A stretch of 45,055 bases of DNA from Candidatus Gastranaerophilales bacterium. GTDB lineage: Bacteria; Cyanobacteriota; Vampirovibrionia; Gastranaerophilales; Gastranaerophilaceae. Where the stretch lies: contig CALUPR010000003.1 of NCBI GenBank assembly GCA_944322705.1, positions 1 to 45,055 on the forward strand. Reading direction: 5' to 3'. Below, piece after piece: positions 23,542 to 32,314 of this stretch; position 1 is the stretch's first letter, and each line of letters starts with the position of its first letter. Made by a program: the position numbers and the translations under genes. A model generated the notes under the pieces. It was not told the origin of the DNA. It saw only the letters and a list, made by a program, of their open reading frames with translations, and searched no databases.

Positions 23542-26500
23542 TTAATCATCAACAGATGTTGTTGATATATTTTGTATTGTTTGAACTATCGGTTCGTTTT
23601 GTTCAATCAAACTCAGGTATAACAATTTGTTTGCTGTTGCCTGATCAAGGTCTATGAACTTTCCTCCGGCTTTGACATCACTTGCTGAAACAATTTTTAC
23701 GTTTGCATCAATTGTAATGTCACCGTATTGAATATGTACCGGAACAACATCTCCGACTTTCAGTTTTTTGTTGTGTGTGAGTGATACACCGCCTCTGGAG
23801 ATATCCGTAATAGATACGACTCCTTCTGTCGGCGAATCAAATGTAATTGTATTTTGATTGCCTTCTGCGTCAAATCTCATAAATTGACGTTTATCTATTG
23901 AATCAACTCTGTCACTGACAACACGTTGTTTGTATAATTCTTTACCGTAATCATAGTTGATATCAGGATCCGGTTCCGGATTAGGATCAGGATCATCATC
24001 CGCATCAGTATCAGTATCGGTATCATTATCACTGTCTGTATCATCGTCATTATCTATATCCGTATCCGAGTCGGCATCAGTATCATCGTCGTTATCATTG
24101 TCGATATCCGTATCGCTGTCCGTATCACTGTCACTGTCTGTATCTACATCCGTATCAGTGTCTGTATCGGTATCATCGTCCGTATCTGTGTCATCATCAT
24201 TGTCATTATCATTATCGTTATCGTTGTCATTATCAACGTCTGTATCTGTGTCAGTATCAGTATCCGTATCAGTATCGGTGTCTGTATCGGTATCAGCGTC
24301 TGTGTCCGTGTCAGTATCGGTATCTGTATCAGTATCAACATCGGTATCAAGAGGAACTTCATCTTCCTCACCTTCAGGGATTACAAGGTTATCATCGTCT
24401 TCTTCGGTTCCCTGTTTGTTACCGTCGTTTGTTCCGTTACCGTCTTCATTATTAACACCGTCATATCCTTCGTCAGCTCCCTGTGAACTGCCGCCGTAAT
24501 AATAGTTACGATCTTCAGGATCCTGCCCGATTTTTTCTACATCGTCAGGACGAACTGCTTTTGTTCTGATTGAGATTTCAGAATCATTATCTGTTGAAGC
24601 ATTAACTAATTTATTTGTTGAGTCATCAGGTGTAACTGTAGATACTTTATCTTCACCGCGGTGTTTACCCATATTGAAGTAGTATCCGCCTGCGTAAGCA
24701 TTATCTGCAACAAGTGTCAGGTCTTGTTCGTGAACAATGTTTTGTCCGGTTTCGTCAAATCTGCCGTTGCCGTCGTTGCCCTGACCTCTTAAAGTACCGT
24801 TTTTAACGATAATTGTAGAGTCTGCTGCGTGTTCGTATTCGGGAGCTTCATTTTCATCCCAGTAGCTGCCCAAATCAAGAGCTGTCAATTTAGCTTTTTC
24901 TGGATGAATATTTTTATTTTCTCCGAAGTAATCTTCAGGATAAGAAGGAACTTCGCCCAGATGTTCAACATACATATTTTTACCGCGGGTTGTAAGATCT
25001 ATTCTGTTTGCGGCTGTTGTTTCACCGATATATACATCGCCTGAAAATTCAACATTAACATTGCCTTCACGTGATATCAAAGCTCCGACATTAGTATCAA
25101 GTTTTTCACCTGACTCACCGTCAGCACCTTTTGCGTGAATGTCACCTATAGCAAGCAAGTCTACTGTTGAATCCGGTTCTTTCATATCCGGTTTATCATG
25201 AGGCTGAGTTGCATCATCACCAACGAATACATTTACATTACCGTTTTGTCTGAATGTTAATGCATTTCCGTCTTGTCCGATATCACCGCTTGCAATGATA
25301 GAAATTCCTTCGCCCTCAACACTCGGATGAGGTTTATCTATATCTCCGCCGTTTACGATATCATAAGGTGAATCACCTCTTTTTTCTGTTGAATCAGCCA
25401 GAAGAAGAACATCTCCGTCAGCTTTGATATGATTAATTTTCATATCTTTATCCAAACTTGCAAGGTTAACAAGCGAGCCGTCACCTGAACTTACAGCCGT
25501 AATATCACCGTCAACAGAAACATTAATTGATTTTGCCAAATCTCTTGAATCAGGTCCAACACTTGTGCAAGCACCGCCTTCACAAGGTCCGACATTTTCT
25601 CCGATTGCACCGTTTTGAACATCAATATTTAAATCGGCTCCGTCAGTTGTGGCAATCAATACATTATTAACTTTGTTGTTCAAAAGGTCGCCATTTCTGA
25701 CAAGTATTTTTACATCAGCATTTGATTCAATATTCTTATCAACATCTGAACTGCCTATTTTCATATCAGAAAGCTGATTATCAAACAAAACATAGGCATT
25801 AGTGTTGGTATTTTTTACCTTACCCTGAATATCCATGCCACCGGTACCGTTATTTTGAACGTATAATACATTACCGTTGGAATTTACAAAACCTGTAGTG
25901 TCAACAAGCAGTTTACCGCTGTTATTACGAACATCTAATGAACCGTTCGTATTGTTAACCGTACCGGCAATAGTTAAGCCTGTACCGACTCCGTTATGAA
26001 TATCCATAGAAGTACCGTTTGATGTAACTGTACCGCCCTGTTGTATATATAAAAGACCGGCATCATTAGTCAGTTTGGTGACTCCTGTGTTATTAGTAAC
26101 ATTACCTGAAACAAGCAAACCGCCGTTGCCGCTGTTTGTCATTGTCAAGTTTCCGTTATTTATTACATCACCGCTGATATTCAACGCACCTGCAGAGTTT
26201 GTAACGGTTAAATTTCCGTTGGGGTTAGAAACCTCGCCTGCGATATTAACACCTGAAGCACCTTCGTTGGTTATTGTGATGTTGCCTTTGCCGTAGTTTT
26301 TAACTTTACCGCCAATAGAAGTACCGGTAACAGATTTAATTTCAATGTTACCGTTGTTATTAACAAATGTATTGGCAGAACTCATATTATCGTTAACTAA
26401 TGATTCAAATAAAGCGTTAGCGGCGTCTTCGCCTGTCAAAGCGTTAGTAAGATTGTTGCCTAAACCTGCAACAACAAGCCCGTTAACATTAACCTGTCCG

Positions 26501-27324
26501 CCCTGTAAATTTACATCGCCGCGGGCAGCAATTCTGCCGCCTGTCTGGATGTCAATATTCCCGCCTGTTTGGGTATCACTTTTTAATGATAAAACGCTTC
26601 CGTCACCGGCTGTTAATGTTGACGGATTAAAAGTTTTATCAATATTTTTAGCAACAAAAACGCTATCACTATAAGTATAATTTGGTGTATATAGTCCTTC
26701 GGTTGGAGGATCATTCTCGTCAATTGTAACACCTGTCAATCTGCCTTCCTGCTTTGTAGGAAGGTTCAAATATTTTGATAAAGCATCATAAGAAGTTTGT
26801 GTAGGAGCAATAACAGATAAACTTCCGACATTCAATACACCGGAAGCACCGACAACCATACCATTCGGTGAAATAATCATCAAATTACCATCCGTTTTTA
26901 ATGCCCCGCCTGCACTTTGCAAAGCATTAACAATACCGTGTATATTAACACCATTATTTACAAGTGCTACAAAAGTATCAATATTTTTTCCAACAGAATC
27001 AGGGGTAAGATGACCGCTATGAGTCCCATTATCAGGATTCCAATTTATATCAATACCGCTTTGATTAATATAACTATATATAAAGTTAAGAATATCGCCT
27101 TTACTAAGGTCAATTTCTCCAAACTGTTTAAAACCGGTTTGACCATTAACTGCATCAGGCCCAATATTCCAAGTGTTGTCACCCACACTTGGTTTTATAG
27201 CAGAACCGTCAGCATTAGTAATACTTGAAGCCAAAGCCTGATAAGCAAGCGACTGCTGCATAATTAGCAAAAAGCTTAAAATAAATGCCGTTACTCTTTT
27301 TTTGTTAATTCCTTGTGTTTTCAT
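23542..27324 (-). CDS. two-partner-secretion-type filamentous adhesin with C-terminal PilZ domain
   Basis: 1260 residues from the ATG at 27324 (ribosome site AGGTGG; the GTG at 27363 is less likely). Signal peptide, then a haemagglutinin-type secretion domain (about 35-190) with N-P-D-N-G-T, S-P-N-G-M-V-V and G-A-S-G-V-L-N-V-G-S-L. A long beta-helix region rich in V-x-N-x-G-N repeats follows (about 270-900), then an Asp-Thr/Asp-Asn tract (about 990-1115), a Pro linker, and a PilZ domain over the last 115 residues with both c-di-GMP motifs: R1146-x3-R1150 and D1174-x-S-x2-G. No membrane segment lies before PilZ. Similar adhesins are sometimes annotated as leukotoxin LktA-like. No TpsB transporter is in the window. 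Confidence 0.82.
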   Translation of the reverse strand: MKTQGINKKRVTAFILSFLLIMQQSLAYQALASSITNADGSAIKPSVGDNTWNIGPDAVNGQTGFKQFGEIDLSKGDILNFIYSYINQSGIDINWNPDNGTHSGHLTPDSVGKNIDTFVALVNNGVNIHGIVNALQSAGGALKTDGNLMIISPNGMVVGASGVLNVGSLSVIAPTQTSYDALSKYLNLPTKQEGRLTGVTIDENDPPTEGLYTPNYTYSDSVFVAKNIDKTFNPSTLTAGDGSVLSLKSDTQTGGNIDIQTGGRIAARGDVNLQGGQVNVNGLVVAGLGNNLTNALTGEDAANALFESLVNDNMSSANTFVNNNGNIEIKSVTGTSIGGKVKNYGKGNITITNEGASGVNIAGEVSNPNGNLTVTNSAGALNISGDVINNGNLTMTNSGNGGLLVSGNVTNNTGVTKLTNDAGLLYIQQGGTVTSNGTSMDIHNGVGTGLTIAGTVNNTNGSLDVRNNSGKLLVDTTGFVNSNGNVLYVQNNGTGGMDIQGKVKNTNTNAYVLFDNQLSDMKIGSSDVDKNIESNADVKILVRNGDLLNNKVNNVLIATTDGADLNIDVQNGAIGENVGPCEGGACTSVGPDSRDLAKSINVSVDGDITAVSSGDGSLVNLASLDKDMKINHIKADGDVLLLADSTEKRGDSPYDIVNGGDIDKPHPSVEGEGISIIASGDIGQDGNALTFRQNGNVNVFVGDDATQPHDKPDMKEPDSTVDLLAIGDIHAKGADGESGEKLDTNVGALISREGNVNVEFSGDVYIGETTAANRIDLTTRGKNMYVEHLGEVPSYPEDYFGENKNIHPEKAKLTALDLGSYWDENEAPEYEHAADSTIIVKNGTLRGQGNDGNGRFDETGQNIVHEQDLTLVADNAYAGGYYFNMGKHRGEDKVSTVTPDDSTNKLVNASTDNDSEISIRTKAVRPDDVEKIGQDPEDRNYYYGGSSQGADEGYDGVNNEDGNGTNDGNKQGTEEDDDNLVIPEGEEDEVPLDTDVDTDTDTDTDTDTDADTDTDTDTDTDTDTDTDTDVDNDNDNDNDNDNDDDTDTDDDTDTDTDTDVDTDSDSDTDSDTDIDNDNDDDTDADSDTDIDNDDDTDSDNDTDTDTDADDDPDPNPEPDPDINYDYGKELYKQRVVSDRVDSIDKRQFMRFDAEGNQNTITFDSPTEGVVSITDISRGGVSLTHNKKLKVGDVVPVHIQYGDITIDANVKIVSASDVKAGGKFIDLDQATANKLLYLSLIEQNEPIVQTIQNISTTSVDD
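23965..24352 (-). repeat. Asp-rich simple repeat in the adhesin gene
   Basis: A tract with 6-nt periodicity (two codons per repeat) encoding mainly Asp-Thr, with Asp-Asn and Asp-Ser blocks. It resembles thrombospondin-type or other calcium-binding stalk repeats, and its copy number is likely to vary between strains. Confidence 0.9.
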
Positions 27325-27452
27325 AGGATTCCACCTGTTTCTTTTTCTTATGCACATGAACACTTTACGTTACATATACATAAACGGTTTTTTTTTACAT
27401 ATTCTTTACTGTTTTTTTGTATGTTTTTACAAAAATTAATATTTTTTATTCG

Positions 27453-30320
27453 TTATTCTAAAATTGCCCATAAATTTGTTTTTTTAGTATAACTTTGTTC
27501 AGGGAGATCAACACCTGTACTGCCGCCGTCTCTTCCTTCCGGAATTAAGTTATATTTGGTTTCATAGTCATCAACAGGGATGATTTTCTTGCCATTAACT
27601 TCCAACTCAGGATAAACATAGAAGTAGCGGTTAGACATACTGCCGTTAATCTTTGTCTGATAAGCTCTAGCAAAATCACGGGGTTTGACCTCTGTTCCGT
27701 CTTCATATTGATACAAGATTGAATATGCTGCCGGTCCCTGAAATCTCTTAGCATTAAGAGTTGGAACCTTAATATGTATTTCAGTGCTGCCTTGTCTTGT
27801 CTCAATTTTGTTATATTGAGGCCGTTTAAGGCTGAGTGATTCAGTGGAGGAATCAGTTTGTGATTTATAATCAACCGGATTAAAAATATCATCCGTATTT
27901 CTTCCGCGTTCTTCAACTTTGCCCATTGTAAACAGACTGTTTACACCTGCTGCAAGAGCACCTAAGAGACCGGTACGATTTGCCTGCCCGACGTGATTAT
28001 TTGGTACAGAACCACTATAATTTTGCCCATCAATCCTATCAGTTACTGAAACATCGCCGGTTAAGGATACATCGCCGGTTACTGAAACATCGCCGGTTAA
28101 GGATACATTTCCGGTAGTTGTCCCGGATACCGGAGTGTTATGCGTAATAGATGTTGTCCCAAATTGATCTGTATAGTAATCAGTAGTTGTAACACTATCG
28201 TGGTAATCAAGAGTAACATCACCAGATAATGTATCCTTGCCTGTCAATGTTGTTTGACCGGTTAATGTATCTTGACCCGTCAATGTCACTACCTGGGAAG
28301 CTGTTTGTCCTGCAAAGTCAAGAGCACCTCCAAGAAGAGACCCCAGACCGCCTGTTGCAAAACCAATTCCATAGCCGATACCTGCATTTTTTAATACATG
28401 TAACAACCGCTTACCGCCTGTAGTGTTTTTGTCAACACTGTAACCGGCGGATTCGACCATACCTCTTAAATTATTCAGTTCTCTGTTACCAACTTTGCCG
28501 TCTTCTTTACCAATGATGTATTCAAGTGTAACAGAACCCTGACCTGAAGGAGCATCTACAGAAGGAACTCTTACAAGTAATCCGTTACGACCTTCCTGCA
28601 AAGTCATATTTAAATCTTTAATAAAGTTATCTTTTGCAGGCTGATCATCACCAAATAACAAATTCATCTGTTCATCAGTGACTGTTGTGGGATCGCATAA
28701 TGCTCCCATCAGAGCTTTCCATTTCTTATCATTAAACTGAAAATATCGTGTTTTACCATCAATTTCACGTGTAAAATAACCGTTGTCTTCATCACCCTCA
28801 TGACCTTTAAAGGCTTCTGCCTTTATTTCATCACAAAACATTTCAGGGCAAGATTTAACCAACAAACGCCCTTTATCACCTATATCAGTATGTATTCTGC
28901 CGTCATCAGGCGCATTTTTTCTGGCATTTTTAGAAAAATGTACTGTTGTATCTTCTATATCCTGTTTTGCCTGTTGGTTGCGAACAAAATCTTTGGACTG
29001 CTCTTTAATAAAATACTGATCATCTTTAAGTTTTTGTTCAGAACTTCTTTCACTCATTACATCAGAAGTAGCCATTAGGCGTAAAAGAGTCTGCGGTTCA
29101 TAACCAAGTTCTTTTGAAAGAGCAATAAGTGAACCTTCTCTTTTTAAATCATCATTTAAATCCGAAAACTTATCACCTATACCTATGATATTTGCAGATT
29201 TTAAAGCATTTAATATTTTCTGTTGGTCATCAGGATTTTCGGTATTCTTTATCGCATCAACCAAACCGTTTAATTTATTTTTATCATCCTGATTAGCATA
29301 TTTATCTATATATAATTGAACAATTCCTGCATCATTAAGAATGCCTTCTTTTTCTTTTTCACCGCCAACAGTTGATGTAAATTTCCGTAATTCAGCCATT
29401 CTTTTTTCAATTTTATCGTTGTATTTTCTCTCAGCGATATAAAGATCTATGGCATCACGCATTTGAAGGTCGTCCTCATTTGCATCGGCTACCATATTGC
29501 TGTAAACTTCACGGGCATTCGCTTCAAGTTGCTTTCTTGCATCTTTATCATCGCGCAATTTGACACCTTCAGGAATTTCAAGTGTATTTGATTTTCTTGT
29601 AGTAGTTGTTGTTACAGCAGCATCAACATTACCTTGTGCCGGATCAGTTTTTTCATACGAAACATTTATTTTTTTAGGTACTGCTTTTTCCAGTTTTTGT
29701 TTATCACGGACAGTGTAAGCTCCTGAACTTTCAGCATCTGTCTTACTTTCAATAGCTCCATCATTTTCTAATTTTTGAATAGCTTCAGCATCGGAATTTT
29801 CTGTAAATATTACTTCATTTTTTTGTGTGGTTGTAAATTTTTCTGGATGCTTTTCCGCATATTGATCTATGGCAGACTGAAGAATTTCAGATTGCTTATC
29901 TTTAGGCATATCTCCAAAATTTATATTACCATCCTCATCAAACTTTAAATCAAACTTGTTTTTAGGATCTTTTATAAAATTTATAAAATCAGCAGCATCT
30001 GCACTATCAGATACAAAACCCAGTACGTCAGTAACAAGTCGTTCCATCGGAATAACACTTTCTTTTTCAGTCTTTACAACTTCGCCTTTTGGCTGCGAAG
30101 CTTTTCTCTCAACCATAGTGCCTTTGCCGTCAACCATGTTAGTTTTGACATTATTGTTCGCGTCTTTTACAAAACAATTATCAGGAAGACCAAGTTTTCC
30201 TTTTACAGCATAATATTCATTGCCTTGTTTTTTTATAATACCATCGTTAACAAGATTTTCTAATTGCCGTGAATCAATTTTACTGATATAACTTGGATCT
30301 AATTGTTGCACACTGCTCAT
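27453..30320 (-). CDS. large repeat-bearing protein of unknown function, next to the adhesin gene
   Basis: 955 residues with no signal peptide; ATG with ribosome site AAGGA. The N-terminal two thirds are highly charged and helical (Lys/Asp/Glu-rich, little hydrophobic). Around 650-675 is a glycine-zipper hydrophobic segment (GIGYGIGFATGGLGSLLGGA). This is followed by threonine-rich six-residue repeats of the type G-D-V-S-L-T and G-Q-D-T-L-T (about 680-770), and a C-terminal beta-rich part. The sequence suggests a secreted or surface-inserting protein without a Sec signal, but I recognise no family. It lies 128 nt upstream of the adhesin gene on the same strand, so the two may be expressed together. 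Confidence 0.7.
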   Translation of the reverse strand: MSSVQQLDPSYISKIDSRQLENLVNDGIIKKQGNEYYAVKGKLGLPDNCFVKDANNNVKTNMVDGKGTMVERKASQPKGEVVKTEKESVIPMERLVTDVLGFVSDSADAADFINFIKDPKNKFDLKFDEDGNINFGDMPKDKQSEILQSAIDQYAEKHPEKFTTTQKNEVIFTENSDAEAIQKLENDGAIESKTDAESSGAYTVRDKQKLEKAVPKKINVSYEKTDPAQGNVDAAVTTTTTRKSNTLEIPEGVKLRDDKDARKQLEANAREVYSNMVADANEDDLQMRDAIDLYIAERKYNDKIEKRMAELRKFTSTVGGEKEKEGILNDAGIVQLYIDKYANQDDKNKLNGLVDAIKNTENPDDQQKILNALKSANIIGIGDKFSDLNDDLKREGSLIALSKELGYEPQTLLRLMATSDVMSERSSEQKLKDDQYFIKEQSKDFVRNQQAKQDIEDTTVHFSKNARKNAPDDGRIHTDIGDKGRLLVKSCPEMFCDEIKAEAFKGHEGDEDNGYFTREIDGKTRYFQFNDKKWKALMGALCDPTTVTDEQMNLLFGDDQPAKDNFIKDLNMTLQEGRNGLLVRVPSVDAPSGQGSVTLEYIIGKEDGKVGNRELNNLRGMVESAGYSVDKNTTGGKRLLHVLKNAGIGYGIGFATGGLGSLLGGALDFAGQTASQVVTLTGQDTLTGQTTLTGKDTLSGDVTLDYHDSVTTTDYYTDQFGTTSITHNTPVSGTTTGNVSLTGDVSVTGDVSLTGDVSVTDRIDGQNYSGSVPNNHVGQANRTGLLGALAAGVNSLFTMGKVEERGRNTDDIFNPVDYKSQTDSSTESLSLKRPQYNKIETRQGSTEIHIKVPTLNAKRFQGPAAYSILYQYEDGTEVKPRDFARAYQTKINGSMSNRYFYVYPELEVNGKKIIPVDDYETKYNLIPEGRDGGSTGVDLPEQSYTKKTNLWAILE
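28042..28113 (-). repeat. 18-nt tandem repeats within the 955-residue protein gene
   Basis: Four near-identical 18-nt units that alternate between two versions, encoding G-D-V-S-L-T and G-D-V-S-V-T. A related but more diverged run lies at about 28215-28290 (G-Q-D-T-L-T type). Confidence 0.88.
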
Positions 30321-30389
30321 AGTTTAGTCCTTTCTATTAATTTTCAAATTTTTTGCATGAAAATTAAACTTTTATACTTCTCTATATCC

Positions 30390-30442
30390 ATGTAAAAACA
30401 TTTTTTAATCACAAATTGCCTTTTACAAAATATTTTTACATG
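30390..30442. promoter_or_regulatory. inverted repeat, possible operator for the 955-residue protein gene
   Basis: CATGTAAAAACAT (30390-30402) and its near-perfect inverted partner (30430-30442), spacer 27 nt, about 70-120 nt upstream of the start codon. Similar TTTTTACA motifs occur in the 128-nt gap before the adhesin gene (27370-27435), so both genes may share a regulator. Speculative. Confidence 0.3.
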
Positions 30443-30613
30443 CTTTTGGCTGAAAAATCCTTGATTTGACAGCATTTGAGAAGTATTTTTTAACTTCACA
30501 TTTCTTTACATTTTTGTATTTATTTACCTACACATGCTTTTACGGCGTTTTTTTACTCAAACTTTAAAAATTTATAATTATATGTTACATTTATTTACAA
30601 ATATATATTATTA

Positions 30614-30790
30614 CGTGATTGCGGAGCAGCTTCGCAATCACGAAAACAAGTGCCATGTCATTCCGAGGGCTTGTCCCGAAGAATATCATCATCTTGTAAA
30701 TTTTTCAGTTTTGCGATCCTTCGCTTTCGCTCAGGAAGACATCTATCCGTCATTCTGAGGGCTTGTCCCGAAGAATCGCAACACCACAAT
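30614..30790. repeat. dispersed repeats of the GTCATTCYGAG type
   Basis: A 10-bp perfect inverted repeat (CGTGATTGCG at 30614-30623 with 30633-30642), then two copies, differing at one base, of a 28-nt motif that starts GTCATTCYGAGGGCTTG (30657-30684 and 30749-30776). Variants of this common intergenic repeat also occur at about 34029-34082 and 42960-43034. Confidence 0.85.
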
Positions 30791-30840
30791 CTTGCGATTG
30801 CCACGATCGTTTCACTCCATCGCAATGACAGGATAAGAAA

Positions 30841-31182
30841 ATGGACAATATTTTCCAAAGACTCGCTAAATCTGAATTCAGAAGCAAATTTAAACTTAAA
30901 CAAAAAGAAATTGATTATATTAACGAAAAAGGACTTGATACAATAAGACGCCATGCCTGTGATTTTATATCAAAACGGCTTGCGCCGGCTGTTATTCCAA
31001 ACGACGGGAAACAAACCCCGATGAAGGGACATCCCGTATTTATCGCACAGCATGCAACTGCAACCTGCTGCCGCGGCTGTCTTTTTAAATGGCATAAAAT
31101 TCAAAAAGGCGTCGAACTTAGCCCTCAACAGCAGGAATATGTAGTAAATATTATTATGCAGTGGATTGAAATGCAATTATAA
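30841..31182 (+). CDS. DUF4186 family protein
   Basis: 113 residues covering the whole DUF4186 family: F-R-S-K-F-K-L-K-Q-K-E-I-D-Y, I-P-N-D-G-K-Q-T-P-M-K-G-H-P-V-F-I-A-Q, then H-A-T-A-T-C-C-R-G-C-L. The conserved His and Cys residues suggest a metal site. Function unknown. ATG with ribosome site AGGA. The gene is hemmed in by repeats on both sides and its neighbours are not obviously related. Confidence 0.9.
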   Translation: MDNIFQRLAKSEFRSKFKLKQKEIDYINEKGLDTIRRHACDFISKRLAPAVIPNDGKQTPMKGHPVFIAQHATATCCRGCLFKWHKIQKGVELSPQQQEYVVNIIMQWIEMQL

Positions 31183-31186
31183 TAAC

Positions 31187-31268
31187 TTACCCTCTCCCTT
31201 AATCCCTCTCCCAAGAGAGGGTACAGTTAAATGTCCTCTCTCCCAAGGAGAGAGCTAGAGAGAGGGTA
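31187..31268. repeat. CCCTCTCC-type hairpin repeat
   Basis: Two adjoining hairpins of the common CCCTCTCCC/GGGAGAGGG repeat, filling the space between the convergent DUF4186 and DUF2971 genes. Related copies lie at about 19868-19948, 32237-32275, 36284-36326 and 44161-44212. Confidence 0.85.
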
Positions 31269-31269
31269 A

Positions 31270-32184
31270 TTAATATCTCAAAGGTATTTTCGAGCGGTTG
31301 ACTGTCTTTTTCTCGTAGCCGAAATTTGCAAGCATTCTGCAGGTGCTTGTGTAAAAAATACTTTCATCGAACGTCGGACCGATATTTATTGAATCAACAG
31401 TCTTTTTAAGAAATTTGTATTCAATATACGGTACAAAAAGCCCGTTTTTCTCGCAGATTTTTGTCTGTTTTGCAAAATTCGCACCGAAATTGTTTATAAA
31501 AATTATTCTGTATTCTTTCTCATCTTTAAAATGCGGGTTTTTAAAGAATAAACTTATAATACTCAAAATATCAATAAGCTCTAAGACAGTATCAACACGC
31601 TTTTCAGATACATCTTTTTTAGAGCTTTTAAGCAATTTTTCATACTGCCTGTTCCATTTTTCAAAAATAAGTTTTAGAATTGTAATCTGTTTTGCTCTAT
31701 CGTAAATTATATTGCCATAAACTGAATCAAACCCGATTTTCGCCATATCGGAAAGTAAATCTTTTTTACAAAAACCAATGTTGTAACCTGTATATTTTTG
31801 ACCTTTGGCGTAATTATTCCAGAGGGTGAGGTTGTCGGCTTCAGTGGAAAAAGAGATTGTATAATACTCGTATTTATAGCCGAAATCGTTGGAACCGTTA
31901 ATAATATTTGTATATTTTGTGTAAAAATGTTCTTTAATTTTTTTCAAAAGCGACTGGTTTAAATCAGGCATTTCATCAGCAAGAGTGCAGATAAGTTTGT
32001 AAGAATAGGTTACTTCTTCTTTGTCATTAAGATATAAGGCGTTGGAAAATCTGATTGTACCTGACTCAAGTATGCTTAAAAGTTTTTCAGGTTTTGTGTA
32101 ATGATAAAGAATACTGTTTTTGCCGTCATCAAGAATTTTTTTTACGCGCGGAATTTTTTCAAACAAACTATCGTAGTCAATCAT
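31270..32184 (-). CDS. DUF2971 family protein
   Basis: 304 residues. Family signature: I-L-Y-H-Y-T near residue 27, F-S-N-A-L-Y-L-N-D-K-E-E, then S-F-S-T-E and L-T-L-W-N-N-Y-A-K-G. Members of this family are scattered in bacteria, often in accessory regions or near defence genes, and their function is unknown; no such neighbours are seen here. Single leftward gene. Confidence 0.82.
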   Translation of the reverse strand: MIDYDSLFEKIPRVKKILDDGKNSILYHYTKPEKLLSILESGTIRFSNALYLNDKEEVTYSYKLICTLADEMPDLNQSLLKKIKEHFYTKYTNIINGSNDFGYKYEYYTISFSTEADNLTLWNNYAKGQKYTGYNIGFCKKDLLSDMAKIGFDSVYGNIIYDRAKQITILKLIFEKWNRQYEKLLKSSKKDVSEKRVDTVLELIDILSIISLFFKNPHFKDEKEYRIIFINNFGANFAKQTKICEKNGLFVPYIEYKFLKKTVDSINIGPTFDESIFYTSTCRMLANFGYEKKTVNRSKIPLRY

Positions 32185-32236
32185 TTTTCACCCCGTATAT
32201 ATTATAACATATTTTCGCGGGAAAAACTATATTTTT

Positions 32237-32275
32237 TTACCCTCTCTCTAACTCTCTCCCAAGGAGAGAGAACGT
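32237..32275. repeat. CCCTCTCT-type hairpin repeat
   Basis: One hairpin copy of the CTCTCCC/GGAGAG repeat between two leftward genes. It may also act as a weak transcription stop for the gene ending at 32315. Confidence 0.7.
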
Positions 32276-32314
32276 TTAATTACTTTTCTTCTGTTTTATA
32301 AGGAAAGAGCAATT

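Larger units (their letters stand above)
30321..30840. other. intergenic region upstream of the 955-residue protein gene
   Basis: No gene. The part next to 30320 is AT-rich and should hold the leftward promoter; it is dotted with TGTAAA/TTTACA motifs. The part near 30841 is filled with dispersed repeats (30614-30790). Confidence 0.6.

Noticed and set aside
23965..24352. CRISPR-like or minisatellite array
   Set aside because: Period is 6 nt, fully in frame, and encodes the Asp-rich stalk of the adhesin.
23957..24499. Open frame on the plus strand rich in Ser-Val repeats opposite the adhesin gene
   Set aside because: It is the antisense shadow of the Asp-Thr simple repeat (GTATCN periodicity). 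No ribosome site, and the minus-strand frame has a full domain structure.
30614..30790. Possible CRISPR array because of a 28-nt repeat present twice
   Set aside because: Only two copies, 92 nt apart start to start, with palindromic intergenic-repeat character. No cas genes nearby and no regular spacers.
30534..30954. Several short open frames on both strands between the 955-residue protein gene and DUF4186
   Set aside because: They are made of the dispersed GTCATTCYGAG repeats and of the DUF4186 shadow; they have no conserved features or ribosome sites.
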